DNA of 24,240 bases from DASXMX01 sp036794395. GTDB taxonomy: Bacteria; Planctomycetota; Phycisphaerae; Tepidisphaerales; Tepidisphaeraceae. This document shows positions 1 through 8,507 of this stretch, piece by piece. A program made the translations under genes and the position numbers. Numbering within the stretch: position 1 is the first letter of the stretch; every line of letters starts with the position of its first letter. The DNA lies in NCBI GenBank assembly GCA_036794395.1, contig DAIRGS010000081.1, forward strand, positions 1 through 24,240, given 5' to 3'. Below the pieces are notes generated by a model. The model was not told the DNA's origin. It made no database searches and saw only the letters and a program-made list of their open reading frames with translations.

Positions 1-85
1 GGGCTGAGGCTCAGGCTCGAAGAGAGCCTCAGGGTCGAAGACAGCCCATGATCGAAGGAGATGACCTCCAGCGACGGGTCCGATT

Positions 86-168
86 TGGGAAAACCAACTT
101 TCGACAGGTGGACAACCTTCTGAATTTGCCGGGAGAAAATGCTCCCTTAAGGAAAGTTGGTTTTCCCA
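86..168. repeat. 17-bp perfect inverted repeat enclosing two smaller hairpins
   Basis: TGGGAAAACCAACTTTC at 86-102 is perfectly complementary to 152-168. The 49-nt interior holds AGGT/ACCT around 106-118 and GGGAG/CTCCC at 131-135 and 142-146, so a junction-like fold is possible. It lies downstream of the stop of the minus-strand gene at 260-1618. There is no T-run on either side, so it is not a standard terminator. Size and symmetry resemble a miniature inverted-repeat element or a structured 3' region. No clear target-site duplication was seen. Confidence 0.7.
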
Positions 169-203
169 CATCTAACCCGGCACCGACCCGAGGCTTCCTT
201 AAC

Positions 204-256
204 CACGGCCTGGAAGGCCCGTGCCACTCAAAGCAATGGCGCCGAATCGGGCACGG
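204..256. other. Two hairpins just past the end of the TPR gene
   Basis: CACGGCC (204-210) pairs with GGCCCGTG (216-223, one bulged C). The alternative CCGTGCC (220-226) pairs with GGCACGG (250-256). These lie immediately 3' of the stop codon of the minus-strand gene ending at 260 and may limit read-through or protect the 3' end. No T-run follows, so a terminator call would be weak. Confidence 0.4.
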
Positions 257-259
257 ACA

Positions 260-1618
260 TTAGATAGCCCCGGCAGGGATAGCCCTAAGCCCTTCACGCG
301 CTTCTTCCAAAGCCGGATCGAGTTTTAATGCGGTTTCGAAATACGTTTTGGCGCCAGTCGCCTGCCCACCTAAAGCGAGCACCGAGCCCATTCGCGCATA
401 AATCAAAGGCGATTGAGGAGCCAAAGACAGGGCGGCCCGACATGCGTCCACCGCCTCGGGGATGCGGCGCTGGTTGGCCAGGGCGAGCGCAAGGCTGCTG
501 AGCATGTTGGGGTCGCGCGGATTGAGTGCCAGTGCGGCGCGAAGAGCTGATTCTGCTTCGGGGTAGCGTTCCATTCGGCGCAGAAGCTCGCCCAGATTGC
601 CCTGGTAGAAAGCCGAGCCGGGCTGCAATGCGACGGCTTTGGACATCAAGTCGAATGCGAGCATCGTGCTTTGCGAGCAGGCCGCGACGATTCCAAGCCG
701 GCACAGCGCCTCGGCATTGTCAGGCGCGCGATCGAGAATGTGCAGATATAGCGCCCGCGCCCTGACGTAGTCATCTGTCGCCAAAAACTGCTCCGCGAGC
801 TCAAGGCATTGCTCGATGGTTTTGTCGTGCGGCAGGGCGAGCTGGTGGCGTTCGAGGCTTCGTCGAATTTCATCTTCCACCGCAGCGCCGCCGCCACGGC
901 CAAATGCGCGAGCCAATACCTTGTAATGGTCGTTGAACTCAAAGCCGACGGGGTTATGCCAGATGTTTCGGGCCATTTGGGGATTGGCAATACTAATCCC
1001 TTGCTCCAGCTCCCGGCGAAGCGCTTCCTCGGCTGGGCTCATCAACACCGGTTCAAAGTCCGCATTTTGCTCGACAAAGATAATCTGCGCGAACGGTTCG
1101 GATTTGCGGAAAACATGCCGCTGCCCTGGCCGTGGCGCTCGGAAGGCAACGAATAGCCGTTTGGGCCACCATTCCGTCTGCACGTTTCCGATCAGCGACA
1201 GCGGTACCGTGCCCGTGTCATCCGTGAAAAATCTCGGGTGCGGTTCGGTGCGGAGGGCATACCCGGCCGGAGCCTGCACATTGAGTGGTGTGTGGAAGAC
1301 GTAGTATTTCGACGCCTCTTTGGGGAAGAAGGTGACGAACTCTCCGCCGGTCAACATTCCGCCTGGCTCGGCGGAAAAATCCCAATCAAATCGAACCAGT
1401 CCGTCTTCGTTCACCACCTGGCATTCGGTTTCGTAAGGATAAAGCAGCTCCAGCCCATACGTCGAGCCCTCGGTAAACGGCAGGCAATGCCATGGCTGGG
1501 GCTCGGAGCCATCTACCATTTTCTGCGGAGGCCCACTCCACCCAGGCACCGACATTCGAATCGGACGTGGCGGGGAGGAGTTGTCGTAAACAAAGTATTT
1601 GACGTCGAGTTTGGCCAT
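260..1618 (-). CDS. TPR protein with an uncharacterised N-terminal domain
   Basis: 452 residues. Residues 1-240 form a globular region with several aromatic motifs (QPWHCLPFTEGSTYGLELLYPYE at about 41-63, WWPKRLF at 150-156). Its look recalls the DUF6065 type of domain of unknown function, but I cannot confirm that. Residues about 266-446 are TPR-like helical hairpins (ALYLHILDRAPDNAEALCRLG; AALALNPRDPNMLSSLALALA; YFETALKLDPALEEAREGL), which normally mediate protein contacts. There is no signal peptide and no glycosyltransferase domain. The ATG at 1618 has no clear Shine-Dalgarno. The neighbours upstream on the same strand are two TPR-GT41 enzymes, so a shared role in glycosylation or scaffolding is plausible. 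A 356-nt hairpin-rich gap separates it from the next gene, so co-transcription is uncertain. Coding status is confident; function is not. Confidence 0.85.
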   Translation of the reverse strand: MAKLDVKYFVYDNSSPPRPIRMSVPGWSGPPQKMVDGSEPQPWHCLPFTEGSTYGLELLYPYETECQVVNEDGLVRFDWDFSAEPGGMLTGGEFVTFFPKEASKYYVFHTPLNVQAPAGYALRTEPHPRFFTDDTGTVPLSLIGNVQTEWWPKRLFVAFRAPRPGQRHVFRKSEPFAQIIFVEQNADFEPVLMSPAEEALRRELEQGISIANPQMARNIWHNPVGFEFNDHYKVLARAFGRGGGAAVEDEIRRSLERHQLALPHDKTIEQCLELAEQFLATDDYVRARALYLHILDRAPDNAEALCRLGIVAACSQSTMLAFDLMSKAVALQPGSAFYQGNLGELLRRMERYPEAESALRAALALNPRDPNMLSSLALALANQRRIPEAVDACRAALSLAPQSPLIYARMGSVLALGGQATGAKTYFETALKLDPALEEAREGLRAIPAGAI

Positions 1619-1698
1619 GGGCGAAGCGGGTGCGAGACTGCGATTGAGGAATCAGAAGACTTGCGCGGATTCTATCCGTGCGGTTTGCGGCTGGCCAT

Positions 1699-1984
1699 CG
1701 CGCCGAGCGCGTGACAGACCAGGCGATACGTATTCCGGGCGTCTTCGTGACACGGTGCTTCCCCTTCGGGTCTGAGCCTCAGGGTCGAAGACAGCCCGTG
1801 GGCTGCGGTACGCCGCAGCCATCGGCCACCGGCCGATAAAGCAATCGCGCCAGCGACGGCTGGGAGCAACGAATAATTGATCGCCAAGGCGATTGCCGGA
1901 TCGGCGGAATACCGCCGAAGTGCGTGAACACACGCACCATGGGCAAAGATGCCCATGTCACGAAAATTGCCCGCCTAAATTTTC
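1699..1984. repeat. Array of about ten back-to-back small hairpins filling the intergenic gap
   Basis: Read directly: CGCGC-CGA-GCGCG (1699-1711); 1736-1747 with 1786-1798; GGCTGCGG-TACG-CCGCAGCC (1801-1820); ATCGGCC-ACC-GGCCGAT (1821-1837); CCAGC-GACG-GCTGG (1850-1863); ATCGC-CAAG-GCGAT (1880-1893); TCGGCGG-AATA-CCGCCGA (1901-1918); GTGCGTG-AACA-CACGCAC (1920-1937); CATGGGC-AAAGAT-GCCCATG (1938-1957); GAAAATT/AATTTTC (1962-1968, 1978-1984, covering the last codons of the upstream gene). Several are directly adjacent (0-1 nt apart). The stems are mostly perfect and the loops 3-6 nt, with different sequence in each, so these are not copies of one repeat. The array lies 3' of the gene at 1975-3864 and 5' of the gene at 260-1618. 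It is not a CRISPR. ORFs across it exist in several frames but none looks coding. Confidence 0.75.
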
Positions 1985-3864
1985 ATGTACCCCGTTGCAC
2001 CCCATCGCGTTGCGCACCAATTCGCCCAGGCGCCGCGGAACGCTGCTTCCACGTCCCGCGCAAACGTCCGCGCATCCATCAAGACAGAGGCCTGCATTTG
2101 ATCTCGGAGCGTGCGGCGCAGTTCGGCAAGTCTGGATGGATCTGACGCAAGTGAGGCGGCAATTTGCAGGTATTCATCCGGGTTTGAGGCGACCAGCTCG
2201 GGGTGGTCGAGGTTTGATAGAATGCTAAGTCCGCCTCTGGAAACGGCCGTGTCTCCGCTCAGGCTGACGACGGGGACACCCATGTAGAGCGCGTCGCAGG
2301 TTGTGGTGCCGCCGCCGTAGGGGAATGGGTCCAGGGCAATGTCGATTCGGTTGTACTGGGCCAGGTATTCTTTGAGGGGAACTTGTCCGACAAACTCGAT
2401 CCGGTTCGGAGCGATGCCAGCGGTGGCAAAGTGATCGAGCGCGTTTTGACGATGCTGGCCTTCCAGCGCGTGAAGAATAAGGCGCGATTGAGCAACGTTC
2501 GAGAGAAGGTCCCTCCACAGCGACAGCGTCAGTGTCGTTACTTTGCAATAGTTGTTCAGGCAGCCAAAAGTCACTTGGCCTGAGTGGGTTGACGGTGGGG
2601 GGATGAGATCGGGAGCGCCATCCGGCCGCGGATAACACCAGTACGTCCGCGCGAGACGGATTGTCTTCTCCGAATAAACCGTCTCATCCATCCCCACCGG
2701 ATCGAGCCACGGATCAGACAAGCGATAGTCGATCGCCGTCAGCCCTGTCGTGCTGCAATAGGCGAGATAAGTGATCTGCACCGGCGCGGGCTTGCGCGCG
2801 AAGGTCAGCAATCTGCTGCCTTTCATGTGCATCGTGAGGTCGATAAGGATGTCGATCTGGTCGCGGCGAACCAGCTCGACAAGTTGCTCATCCGAAAGAC
2901 CCGATGTCGATTGCCAGATATCGGTGTGCGATTTCAGTGTTTCGGTTAGCGCATCGACCCGGCGAACATCCGTATAGCAATAAATCTCGAATTGATTCCG
3001 ATCGTGGTGCGACAGCAGCGGCAACATAAACCGGCCCACCGGATGCTCGCGGAAGTCGGGCGATACATATCCGATCCTGAGTCGACGATCAGGATCAGGG
3101 GCATTTGGGAAATGAACCACTGCCGGCGCCAGCGGCTCGGCGTATTGGCGGTTCCATTCCGCATGAGCATCCGCAAGGCGTCGCGCGGTGTAATCGGGAT
3201 GGAAATGAATCGTGCAAAGAACGTTGCGCGCGGTGAATGCGTTTGGACGCAAATCCATCGCTCGAGCGAATTCGCTTAAGGCGTCATCGAGTCGGCCCGC
3301 ATCCTTTAATACCCCGGCCAGATTGTGATGCGCCTCAACGTATTCGGGCTTAAGTGCGATGGCGGCGCGATAGCTTTCGATTGCCGCGTCAATCTGAGAC
3401 ATGTCCCGCAACACGTTTGCGAGATTGAAGTGGGCGTTGGGATCATGCGGCCGCAACTCGACCAGCCTTCGATAGGCCACCATGGCCAAATCGGGCTGAA
3501 ATGAATCTTCGTACGCCAGACCCAAATTCTCGAAGGCGGTGGCAAATTGCGGGGCGTTGGCGACGGCTTTGGCGAGCAGTTCAATTGCTTCTGAGACAGC
3601 CCCGGATTGCCGCAGCGTGTTCCCCAGGTTATTGAGCGATTCGACGAAATCAGGTCGCAGCGCCAGCGCCTTGCGATAAGCCGCGATGGCCTCATCGCGC
3701 CGTCCCTGCTCGGCCAGGGCGATCCCAAGGTTGTTGTAAACTTCCACTATGTCTGGCCGGACGGAAAGGATTTGGCGGTATATCGCCTCGGCAGCTGTAA
3801 ACCGGGCTGCGCGATGATGATCGATAGCAAGTTCGTAAAGCTGGGGAAGGTTAAGACCGCTCAT
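1975..3864 (-). CDS. TPR-containing O-GlcNAc-transferase-like (SPINDLY-type, GT41) glycosyltransferase
   Basis: 629 residues. TPR repeats occupy about 1-215 (EAIYRQILSVRPDIVEVYNNLG and similar), followed by a GT41 catalytic region at about 262-612. The family signatures are present: IGYVSPDFREHPVGRF with the conserved His at 274; FGCLNNYCKV with the Lys at 441 that matches the UDP-contacting Lys of OGT; and the nucleotide-sugar motif LDPFPYGGGTTTCDALYMG (511-529) followed by SRGGLSILSNL. GT41 enzymes transfer a sugar from a nucleotide donor to Ser/Thr or Asn of proteins in the cytoplasm; the donor and target here are unknown. The usual GHT motif reads MHM (345-347). The ATG at 3864 has AGGGA about 7 nt upstream. 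The stop of the paralogue at 3876 is only 11 nt upstream, so the two are very likely one operon, transcribed leftwards. Confidence 0.93.
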   Translation of the reverse strand: MSGLNLPQLYELAIDHHRAARFTAAEAIYRQILSVRPDIVEVYNNLGIALAEQGRRDEAIAAYRKALALRPDFVESLNNLGNTLRQSGAVSEAIELLAKAVANAPQFATAFENLGLAYEDSFQPDLAMVAYRRLVELRPHDPNAHFNLANVLRDMSQIDAAIESYRAAIALKPEYVEAHHNLAGVLKDAGRLDDALSEFARAMDLRPNAFTARNVLCTIHFHPDYTARRLADAHAEWNRQYAEPLAPAVVHFPNAPDPDRRLRIGYVSPDFREHPVGRFMLPLLSHHDRNQFEIYCYTDVRRVDALTETLKSHTDIWQSTSGLSDEQLVELVRRDQIDILIDLTMHMKGSRLLTFARKPAPVQITYLAYCSTTGLTAIDYRLSDPWLDPVGMDETVYSEKTIRLARTYWCYPRPDGAPDLIPPPSTHSGQVTFGCLNNYCKVTTLTLSLWRDLLSNVAQSRLILHALEGQHRQNALDHFATAGIAPNRIEFVGQVPLKEYLAQYNRIDIALDPFPYGGGTTTCDALYMGVPVVSLSGDTAVSRGGLSILSNLDHPELVASNPDEYLQIAASLASDPSRLAELRRTLRDQMQASVLMDARTFARDVEAAFRGAWANWCATRWGATGYMKI

Positions 3865-3875
3865 GTTGCTTTCCC

Positions 3876-6053
3876 TCAGCCGACCCGTGACGTGCCTGAT
3901 TCACTGCACCAGGTCTGCCACATTTGCCGATACGCGGCTTCAACGTCTTTGGCAAATTGACCACCGTCCATTAAAGCGGACGCTCCCATCCGCTGTCGGA
4001 GTGAAGCGCGTAATTGCGAGAGCCGGGGCAGGTCACCGGCCGTTTTCGCGGCCACGCGGACATAATCCTGTGGCGAGTGAGTCACAAATTCTTCGAGGCC
4101 AAGGTTGGAGAGAATGCTCAGTCCGCCACGCGAGACGGCCGTCTGTCCCGTTCGCGTAATGACCGGAACACCCATGTATAAGGCATCGCATGTAGTTGTG
4201 CCCCCGCCATAAGGGTAGGGGTCGAGGGCGATATCGATGTGATGGTAAAGGGCGAAATACTTGGCAAGCGGCACGAGCCGGACGAACCGCAATCGTTCAG
4301 CGTCAACGCCCGCCTGGGCAAATAATCGACGCGCGCGATCGCGGGCGCCGCTGTCCGGGCAGAACAGCGTGAGTGTTGAATTTGGCACCGCGATTAACAA
4401 ACGTTCCCACATTTCCAAAGTAGGCGCGGTGACCTTTGCATAATTATTCAGGCAGCCGAAGCTGATGTGCCCGGCCGTCAGGGCTGGCAACGCATTGGTC
4501 GCCGGGGCCGCGGCGGAAGGGGGGTAGCACCAATACGTTCGCGGCAGGCGGATCGTACGCTCGGAATATACCGTCTCGTCAATTCCGGGTGGGTCCAGGT
4601 ATGGATCGGAGATGCGATAATCCATCGCATCCAGACCGGTCGTGCCGCAATACGCCAAATAGCTTACCTGCACCGGCGCAGGTTTACGCGCAAACACGAA
4701 CATCCGGTTGTATTCGAGGTGCATCGTCAGATCGACCAGCACGTCAATCTGATCCGACTCGACCCGCCTGGCCAATTGTTCATCCGAAAGCCCCGTCGCA
4801 TCAACCCAATGATCCGCCCGGCTTCGCAACGATTGTGTCATCTCATCGTCCCGGCGGACATCGGCATAGCAAACTGTCTCCACCGCGCCCCGATCATGAT
4901 TTGAAAGCAGCGGCAACATGAACCGGCCGACCGGATGCTCCCGGAAATCCGGCGAAACATACCCCACCTTCAGCCGCCGATCCGGATTGCGATCATTCGG
5001 GTGCGCCCGCCTCATGCTCGCAAACGGCGCTGCAAATGCGCGGTTCCAACGGTCATGTTCCTGCTTAATTCGCAGTGGCGTGTAGTCGGGATGAAAATAC
5101 ACCGCCAGCAGGAGGTTGTCGGCGACGATTGGATCGGCCTTGATCGACAACGCCCGCCGGTGGCATTCCAGCGCCTCATCCATCTGCCCGGAGTATTTCA
5201 GGGCCGTTGCAAGGTTCGCAATCGCTTCAACAAAGTGAGGTCGTAATTCGATCGCCCGACGGTTTAAGACGATCGCCTCTTCAAGCCTCCCGCGCTCGAT
5301 GAATGAAGTGGCCAGATTGTATAAAGCCTCGGGAAAATTCGGCTCGATGTCCACCGCCTTTTGATAGGCCGCGATCGCATCGTCGCCCCGCCCGAGCGAC
5401 GCCAGCGCACCCCCCAGGTTGTTGTAGGCGTCGGCAAAATCGTTTCGGATTGATATCGCCTTGCCGAATTCCTCGACGGCTTCTTGCGCGCGGCCGAGCT
5501 TTCTCAGTGCAAGTCCGCGCGTGTTGAACGCGTCGGCGTAATCGGGCCGTAACTTGATCGCCGTTTGGAGCGACGCGAGCGATTGCTCGGCCAGTCCATC
5601 GTGGAGCAATGCCACGGCCAGGAAATAATGTGCCGCGGCCATATCCGGCCGAATCGCCAGGCATCGACGGTAGGATTGGATCGCCGGGCCGGTTTCGCCG
5701 ATTGCTTTGTGTGCATTGCCCAGGTTGTATTGCGCTTCGGGAAAATCCGGCCGAAGACGCAGGGCCTCTCTGAAAGCGCCCATTGCGTCGGGCACCTGCC
5801 CCATTTCCAGCAACATCAAGCCGAGGTTGTTGGATGCTTCGGCAAATCGCGGATCAAGTGACAATGCTCGGCGATACTCATCAATCGCCTCTTGCCGCCG
5901 GCCTTGATCCGCCAAAACGCCCCCGAGGTTGTTGTAGACCTCCGCCTGGCGAGCGGTCGTCAGAACGTGCCGATAGAGCGCCTCGGCCTCCCCGAGCCGG
6001 CCTGCGCGATGATGCGCAACTGCCAAATCATAAGCCTGCTGAACTGAAACCAT
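3876..6053 (-). CDS. TPR-containing O-GlcNAc-transferase-like (SPINDLY-type, GT41) glycosyltransferase
   Basis: 725 residues from the ATG at 6053. A TTG at 6062 would add three residues (MTT) and neither start has a clear Shine-Dalgarno. In numbering from the TTG, nine or so TPR units cover residues about 10-315, then a GT41 domain covers about 362-715. The conserved His lies in DFREHPVGRF (His376), the Lys in FGCLNNYAKV (Lys543), and the donor-binding segment is LDPYPYGGGTTTCDALYMG (613-631). It is closely similar to the enzyme encoded just downstream, sharing TMH, YLAYC.TTGL and GGGTTTCDALYMG, but has more TPRs. The pair probably arose by tandem duplication, and different TPR lengths could mean different protein targets. 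It is the first gene of a leftward two-gene operon, divergent from the third GT41 gene across a 183-nt gap. Confidence 0.92.
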   Translation of the reverse strand: MVSVQQAYDLAVAHHRAGRLGEAEALYRHVLTTARQAEVYNNLGGVLADQGRRQEAIDEYRRALSLDPRFAEASNNLGLMLLEMGQVPDAMGAFREALRLRPDFPEAQYNLGNAHKAIGETGPAIQSYRRCLAIRPDMAAAHYFLAVALLHDGLAEQSLASLQTAIKLRPDYADAFNTRGLALRKLGRAQEAVEEFGKAISIRNDFADAYNNLGGALASLGRGDDAIAAYQKAVDIEPNFPEALYNLATSFIERGRLEEAIVLNRRAIELRPHFVEAIANLATALKYSGQMDEALECHRRALSIKADPIVADNLLLAVYFHPDYTPLRIKQEHDRWNRAFAAPFASMRRAHPNDRNPDRRLKVGYVSPDFREHPVGRFMLPLLSNHDRGAVETVCYADVRRDDEMTQSLRSRADHWVDATGLSDEQLARRVESDQIDVLVDLTMHLEYNRMFVFARKPAPVQVSYLAYCGTTGLDAMDYRISDPYLDPPGIDETVYSERTIRLPRTYWCYPPSAAAPATNALPALTAGHISFGCLNNYAKVTAPTLEMWERLLIAVPNSTLTLFCPDSGARDRARRLFAQAGVDAERLRFVRLVPLAKYFALYHHIDIALDPYPYGGGTTTCDALYMGVPVITRTGQTAVSRGGLSILSNLGLEEFVTHSPQDYVRVAAKTAGDLPRLSQLRASLRQRMGASALMDGGQFAKDVEAAYRQMWQTWCSESGTSRVG

Positions 6054-6062
6054 CGTCGTCAA

Positions 6063-6236
6063 TCTTATGGCATTGCGGCATCCGGGCGAAACGCCGGCGC
6101 TGCAATACTTTCAGCCGTCGAAATGTCGGGTCAATCCCGTCTTGATATGGAATGATTCAGCCGGGATACTTTTCTCGATACCCGGCCCATCACGGATTTG
6201 GAAAATGCGTAGGGGCCGCGCGGATGCGAGCGGCAT
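6063..6236. promoter_or_regulatory. Divergent intergenic region between two GT41 genes
   Basis: This 174-nt gap must hold the promoters for both directions. Read on the minus strand, TTGACC at about 6129-6134 is a possible -35, but no good -10 lies at the right distance. Foldable segments are visible: ATTGC/GCAAT around 6072-6106 enclosing GGCG-AAA-CGCC, and GCCGGG (6160-6165) with CCCGGC (6181-6186). No strong promoter can be named. Confidence 0.35.
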
Positions 6237-8507
6237 TTGACAGTTCAGCAAGCCTTTCAAAACGCGATCGAGCATCATCAGGCGGGCCGGCTTCGCCAGG
6301 CCGAAGCGCTCTACCGCCAGATTCATGCTCAACATCCGACTCCCGAAGTGTGCAACAATCTGGGCCAGGCGCTTCAGGCAATGGGGCGGCTTGATGAGGC
6401 CGCAGCCGCATATCAGGAGGCAGTTACACGTCGTCCAGATTTTGCCCCCGCGTACTTTGGCCTGGGCACTGTTCTGTTCAGCCTCGGGAAGTTCGCACAA
6501 GCCGCAAATAGCCTGCGCCGCCTGCTGGAACTCGCCCCCGATTCTCCCGAAGGGCACAATGCCTTCGGCAATGCGCTGACGATGACCGGAAGGCATGACG
6601 AGGCAATCGCCGCGTATCAAAAAGCCATTTTGTTGAATCCTTCATTTGCCGATCCATACAACAATCTGGCCAGCGCGCTTCTGGAATTGGGCCGTCATGA
6701 AGAGGCCATCGCAGTCTACCAGCGAGCCCTCGCTCTGCGGCCGACTTACCCCGAAGCTCATTACAACCTTGGCGATGCGCTGAAACAGACGGGCCGGCTC
6801 GATGAGGCAATCGCTGAATACCGCGCTGCCCTGGCGCTCCGCCCCGAATTTCCCGAAGCGCTCAGTCAGCTCGGCGCCACGCTTCACACCCAGGGAAAGT
6901 TCGGTGAAGCCGAGAACGCGTTCCATCAATCGCTTCAGCAAAAGCCTGATTTCGTTGCGGCTCTGAACAATCTCGGAAACACGCTCGTCGCCGTCGGACG
7001 TTTGGACGAAGCCGCCGCTGCTTATCGTCGAGCGATTGCGATCGATCCGCGGGTTCCCGAAGCGTTCAACAATCTTGGAATCGTGCTGCTCGATATGCGC
7101 GATTTTGCCGGGTCAATCGCTGCATCGCAGTCGGCCATTGCGCTGCGCCCGGGGTACGCCGAAGCGATTTACGGGTTATCAAAAGCGCAACGCGAGCTTG
7201 GATTGATGCGCGAAGCCTTGGCCGGTTTTCGACGCGCCACAATCCTGAGCGTCGAGCCACGATTCGGCAGCACTCTGGTCTACCACCTTCATTTTCGCAC
7301 GGATACCACGCCGGTCGAAATCTATGACGAACACGTTCGCTGGAACCAGAAATATGCCAAGAATCTCCAGCGTTCTGTCGCAAAACGTGCGAACGACCGC
7401 TCCCCAGGTCGGCGGCTCAGGATTGGTTATGCATCCCCCGATTTCCGCCGGCATTCGGTTTCTTATTTCGTAGAACCTATTCTCGCTTCACACGACCGGG
7501 AGCAGTTCGAGATATTCTGCTATGCCGATGTAACCCGTCCCGATGCGACCACGGCGCGTTTTCAGGCGTTAGCCGATCATTGGCGGGACATTTCGGGGCT
7601 GTCTGCCCAGCGCATCGCCGATTGGGTCCGCACGGATCAAATCGATATTCTGGTGGATCTGGCCGGCCATACTTCAGGGCTCCTGCCATCGGTGTTCGCT
7701 CTGAAACCCGCTCCCGTGCAGGTCACGCAGATCGGCTATCCCGGTACGACCGGGCTAACGACAATCGATTACCGCATCACCGATGCATTCGCCGACCCGC
7801 CCGGCGATGCCGATGCCTTGTATACCGAACGGCTATGGCGACTGGCCGGAACCGCATGGTGCTATCGGCCGCCATCCTATGCGCCAGACGTATCGGCCGG
7901 GCCAGGCGAGTCGGCGGAGCACTTTACGTTCGGCTGCTTCAATCATCTCGCCAAAATCAATGATCTCATGCTTGATCTGTGGTCGCAGATCTTGCGCGCA
8001 TCTCCACATTCCCGGCTCGTGTTGAAAGCCGCCGGTCTGAATGACGAGAGGACACGCGCCCGCATTCTGGCGAAGCTTACCGCCAACGGAGCAGACTCCG
8101 GCCGGATAGATCTGCTGCCTCAGACCGACTCGCCGGTCGAGCATTTATCGAGTTATTCCCGCATGGATGCCGCGCTCGATACGTTTCCCTACAGCGGCAC
8201 CACGACCACCTGCGAAGCGCTTTGGATGGGTGTCCCGGTGATTACGATCGCCGGGGCCGCTCACGTTTCCCGGGTGAGCGGAAGCCTCCTCACCGCGATC
8301 GGATTGAATCAGTTCGTCGCGGCCAACCGCGACGAATATGTGCAAATCGCCGTGCAAATGGCGCAAGAACCATCCGTGGTCGCCCAACTCCGCCGGGAAA
8401 TGCGTGACCGACTCATCCGCTCCCCCATTCGTGACGAGGCCGGCCATGCCCGCCGACTCGAAGATGCCTACCGCACAATGTGGAAGGCGTGGTGCGGCGG
8501 GGGTTGA
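6237..8507 (+). CDS. TPR-containing O-GlcNAc-transferase-like (SPINDLY-type, GT41) glycosyltransferase
   Basis: 756 residues, starting at a TTG codon (6237). The start is supported by alignment: MTVQQAFQNAIEHHQAGRL matches SVQQAYDLAVAHHRAGRL of the divergent neighbour, and no in-frame ATG lies upstream. About nine TPRs cover residues 1-340. The GT41 domain (about 392-752) has IGYASPDFRRHSVSYF (His406), the canonical DLAGHTSG (475-481), GYPGTTGLTTIDYRI, FGCFNHLAKI (Lys573), and LDTFPYSGTTTTCEALWMG. It therefore matches the standard SPINDLY/OGT-like consensus more closely than the two minus-strand paralogues, so it probably forms a separate subfamily. There is no signal peptide, so it should be cytoplasmic. 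The predicted activity is protein glycosylation from a nucleotide sugar; specificity cannot be read from the sequence. Confidence 0.93.
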   Translation: MTVQQAFQNAIEHHQAGRLRQAEALYRQIHAQHPTPEVCNNLGQALQAMGRLDEAAAAYQEAVTRRPDFAPAYFGLGTVLFSLGKFAQAANSLRRLLELAPDSPEGHNAFGNALTMTGRHDEAIAAYQKAILLNPSFADPYNNLASALLELGRHEEAIAVYQRALALRPTYPEAHYNLGDALKQTGRLDEAIAEYRAALALRPEFPEALSQLGATLHTQGKFGEAENAFHQSLQQKPDFVAALNNLGNTLVAVGRLDEAAAAYRRAIAIDPRVPEAFNNLGIVLLDMRDFAGSIAASQSAIALRPGYAEAIYGLSKAQRELGLMREALAGFRRATILSVEPRFGSTLVYHLHFRTDTTPVEIYDEHVRWNQKYAKNLQRSVAKRANDRSPGRRLRIGYASPDFRRHSVSYFVEPILASHDREQFEIFCYADVTRPDATTARFQALADHWRDISGLSAQRIADWVRTDQIDILVDLAGHTSGLLPSVFALKPAPVQVTQIGYPGTTGLTTIDYRITDAFADPPGDADALYTERLWRLAGTAWCYRPPSYAPDVSAGPGESAEHFTFGCFNHLAKINDLMLDLWSQILRASPHSRLVLKAAGLNDERTRARILAKLTANGADSGRIDLLPQTDSPVEHLSSYSRMDAALDTFPYSGTTTTCEALWMGVPVITIAGAAHVSRVSGSLLTAIGLNQFVAANRDEYVQIAVQMAQEPSVVAQLRREMRDRLIRSPIRDEAGHARRLEDAYRTMWKAWCGGG

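Larger units (their letters stand above)
24..1797. repeat. Exact 24-nt dispersed repeat, two copies (24-47 and 1774-1797)
   Basis: The same 24 bases, beginning GAGCCTCAGGG and ending AGACAGCCC, occur at 24-47 and 1774-1797 in the same orientation. The copies lie on either side of the TPR gene at 260-1618 (coordinates span both copies). Both are parts of larger foldable segments: at the first, TGAGGCTC (5-12) pairs with GAGCCTCA (24-31); at the second, 1736-1747 pairs with 1786-1798 (12 bp, one bulged base). Flanking bases differ between copies, so this is not a simple segmental duplication. No associated transposase is visible. It may belong to a dispersed intergenic repeat family; the left copy sits at the window edge, so its full extent is unknown. 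Confidence 0.75.

Noticed and set aside
48..263. 71-residue ORF on + across the left intergenic region
   Set aside because: It spans both arms of the 17-bp inverted repeat and several hairpins and has no protein-like composition.
1652..1956. Overlapping minus-strand ORFs of 93-94 residues in the hairpin array
   Set aside because: Two frames are open at once over palindromic sequence, without a ribosome binding site; the openness follows from the base composition.
1699..1984. CRISPR array
   Set aside because: The hairpins differ in sequence and there are no equal repeats with regular spacers.
6063..6236. Riboswitch in the divergent GT41 gap
   Set aside because: Foldable segments exist, but no known riboswitch core was recognised.
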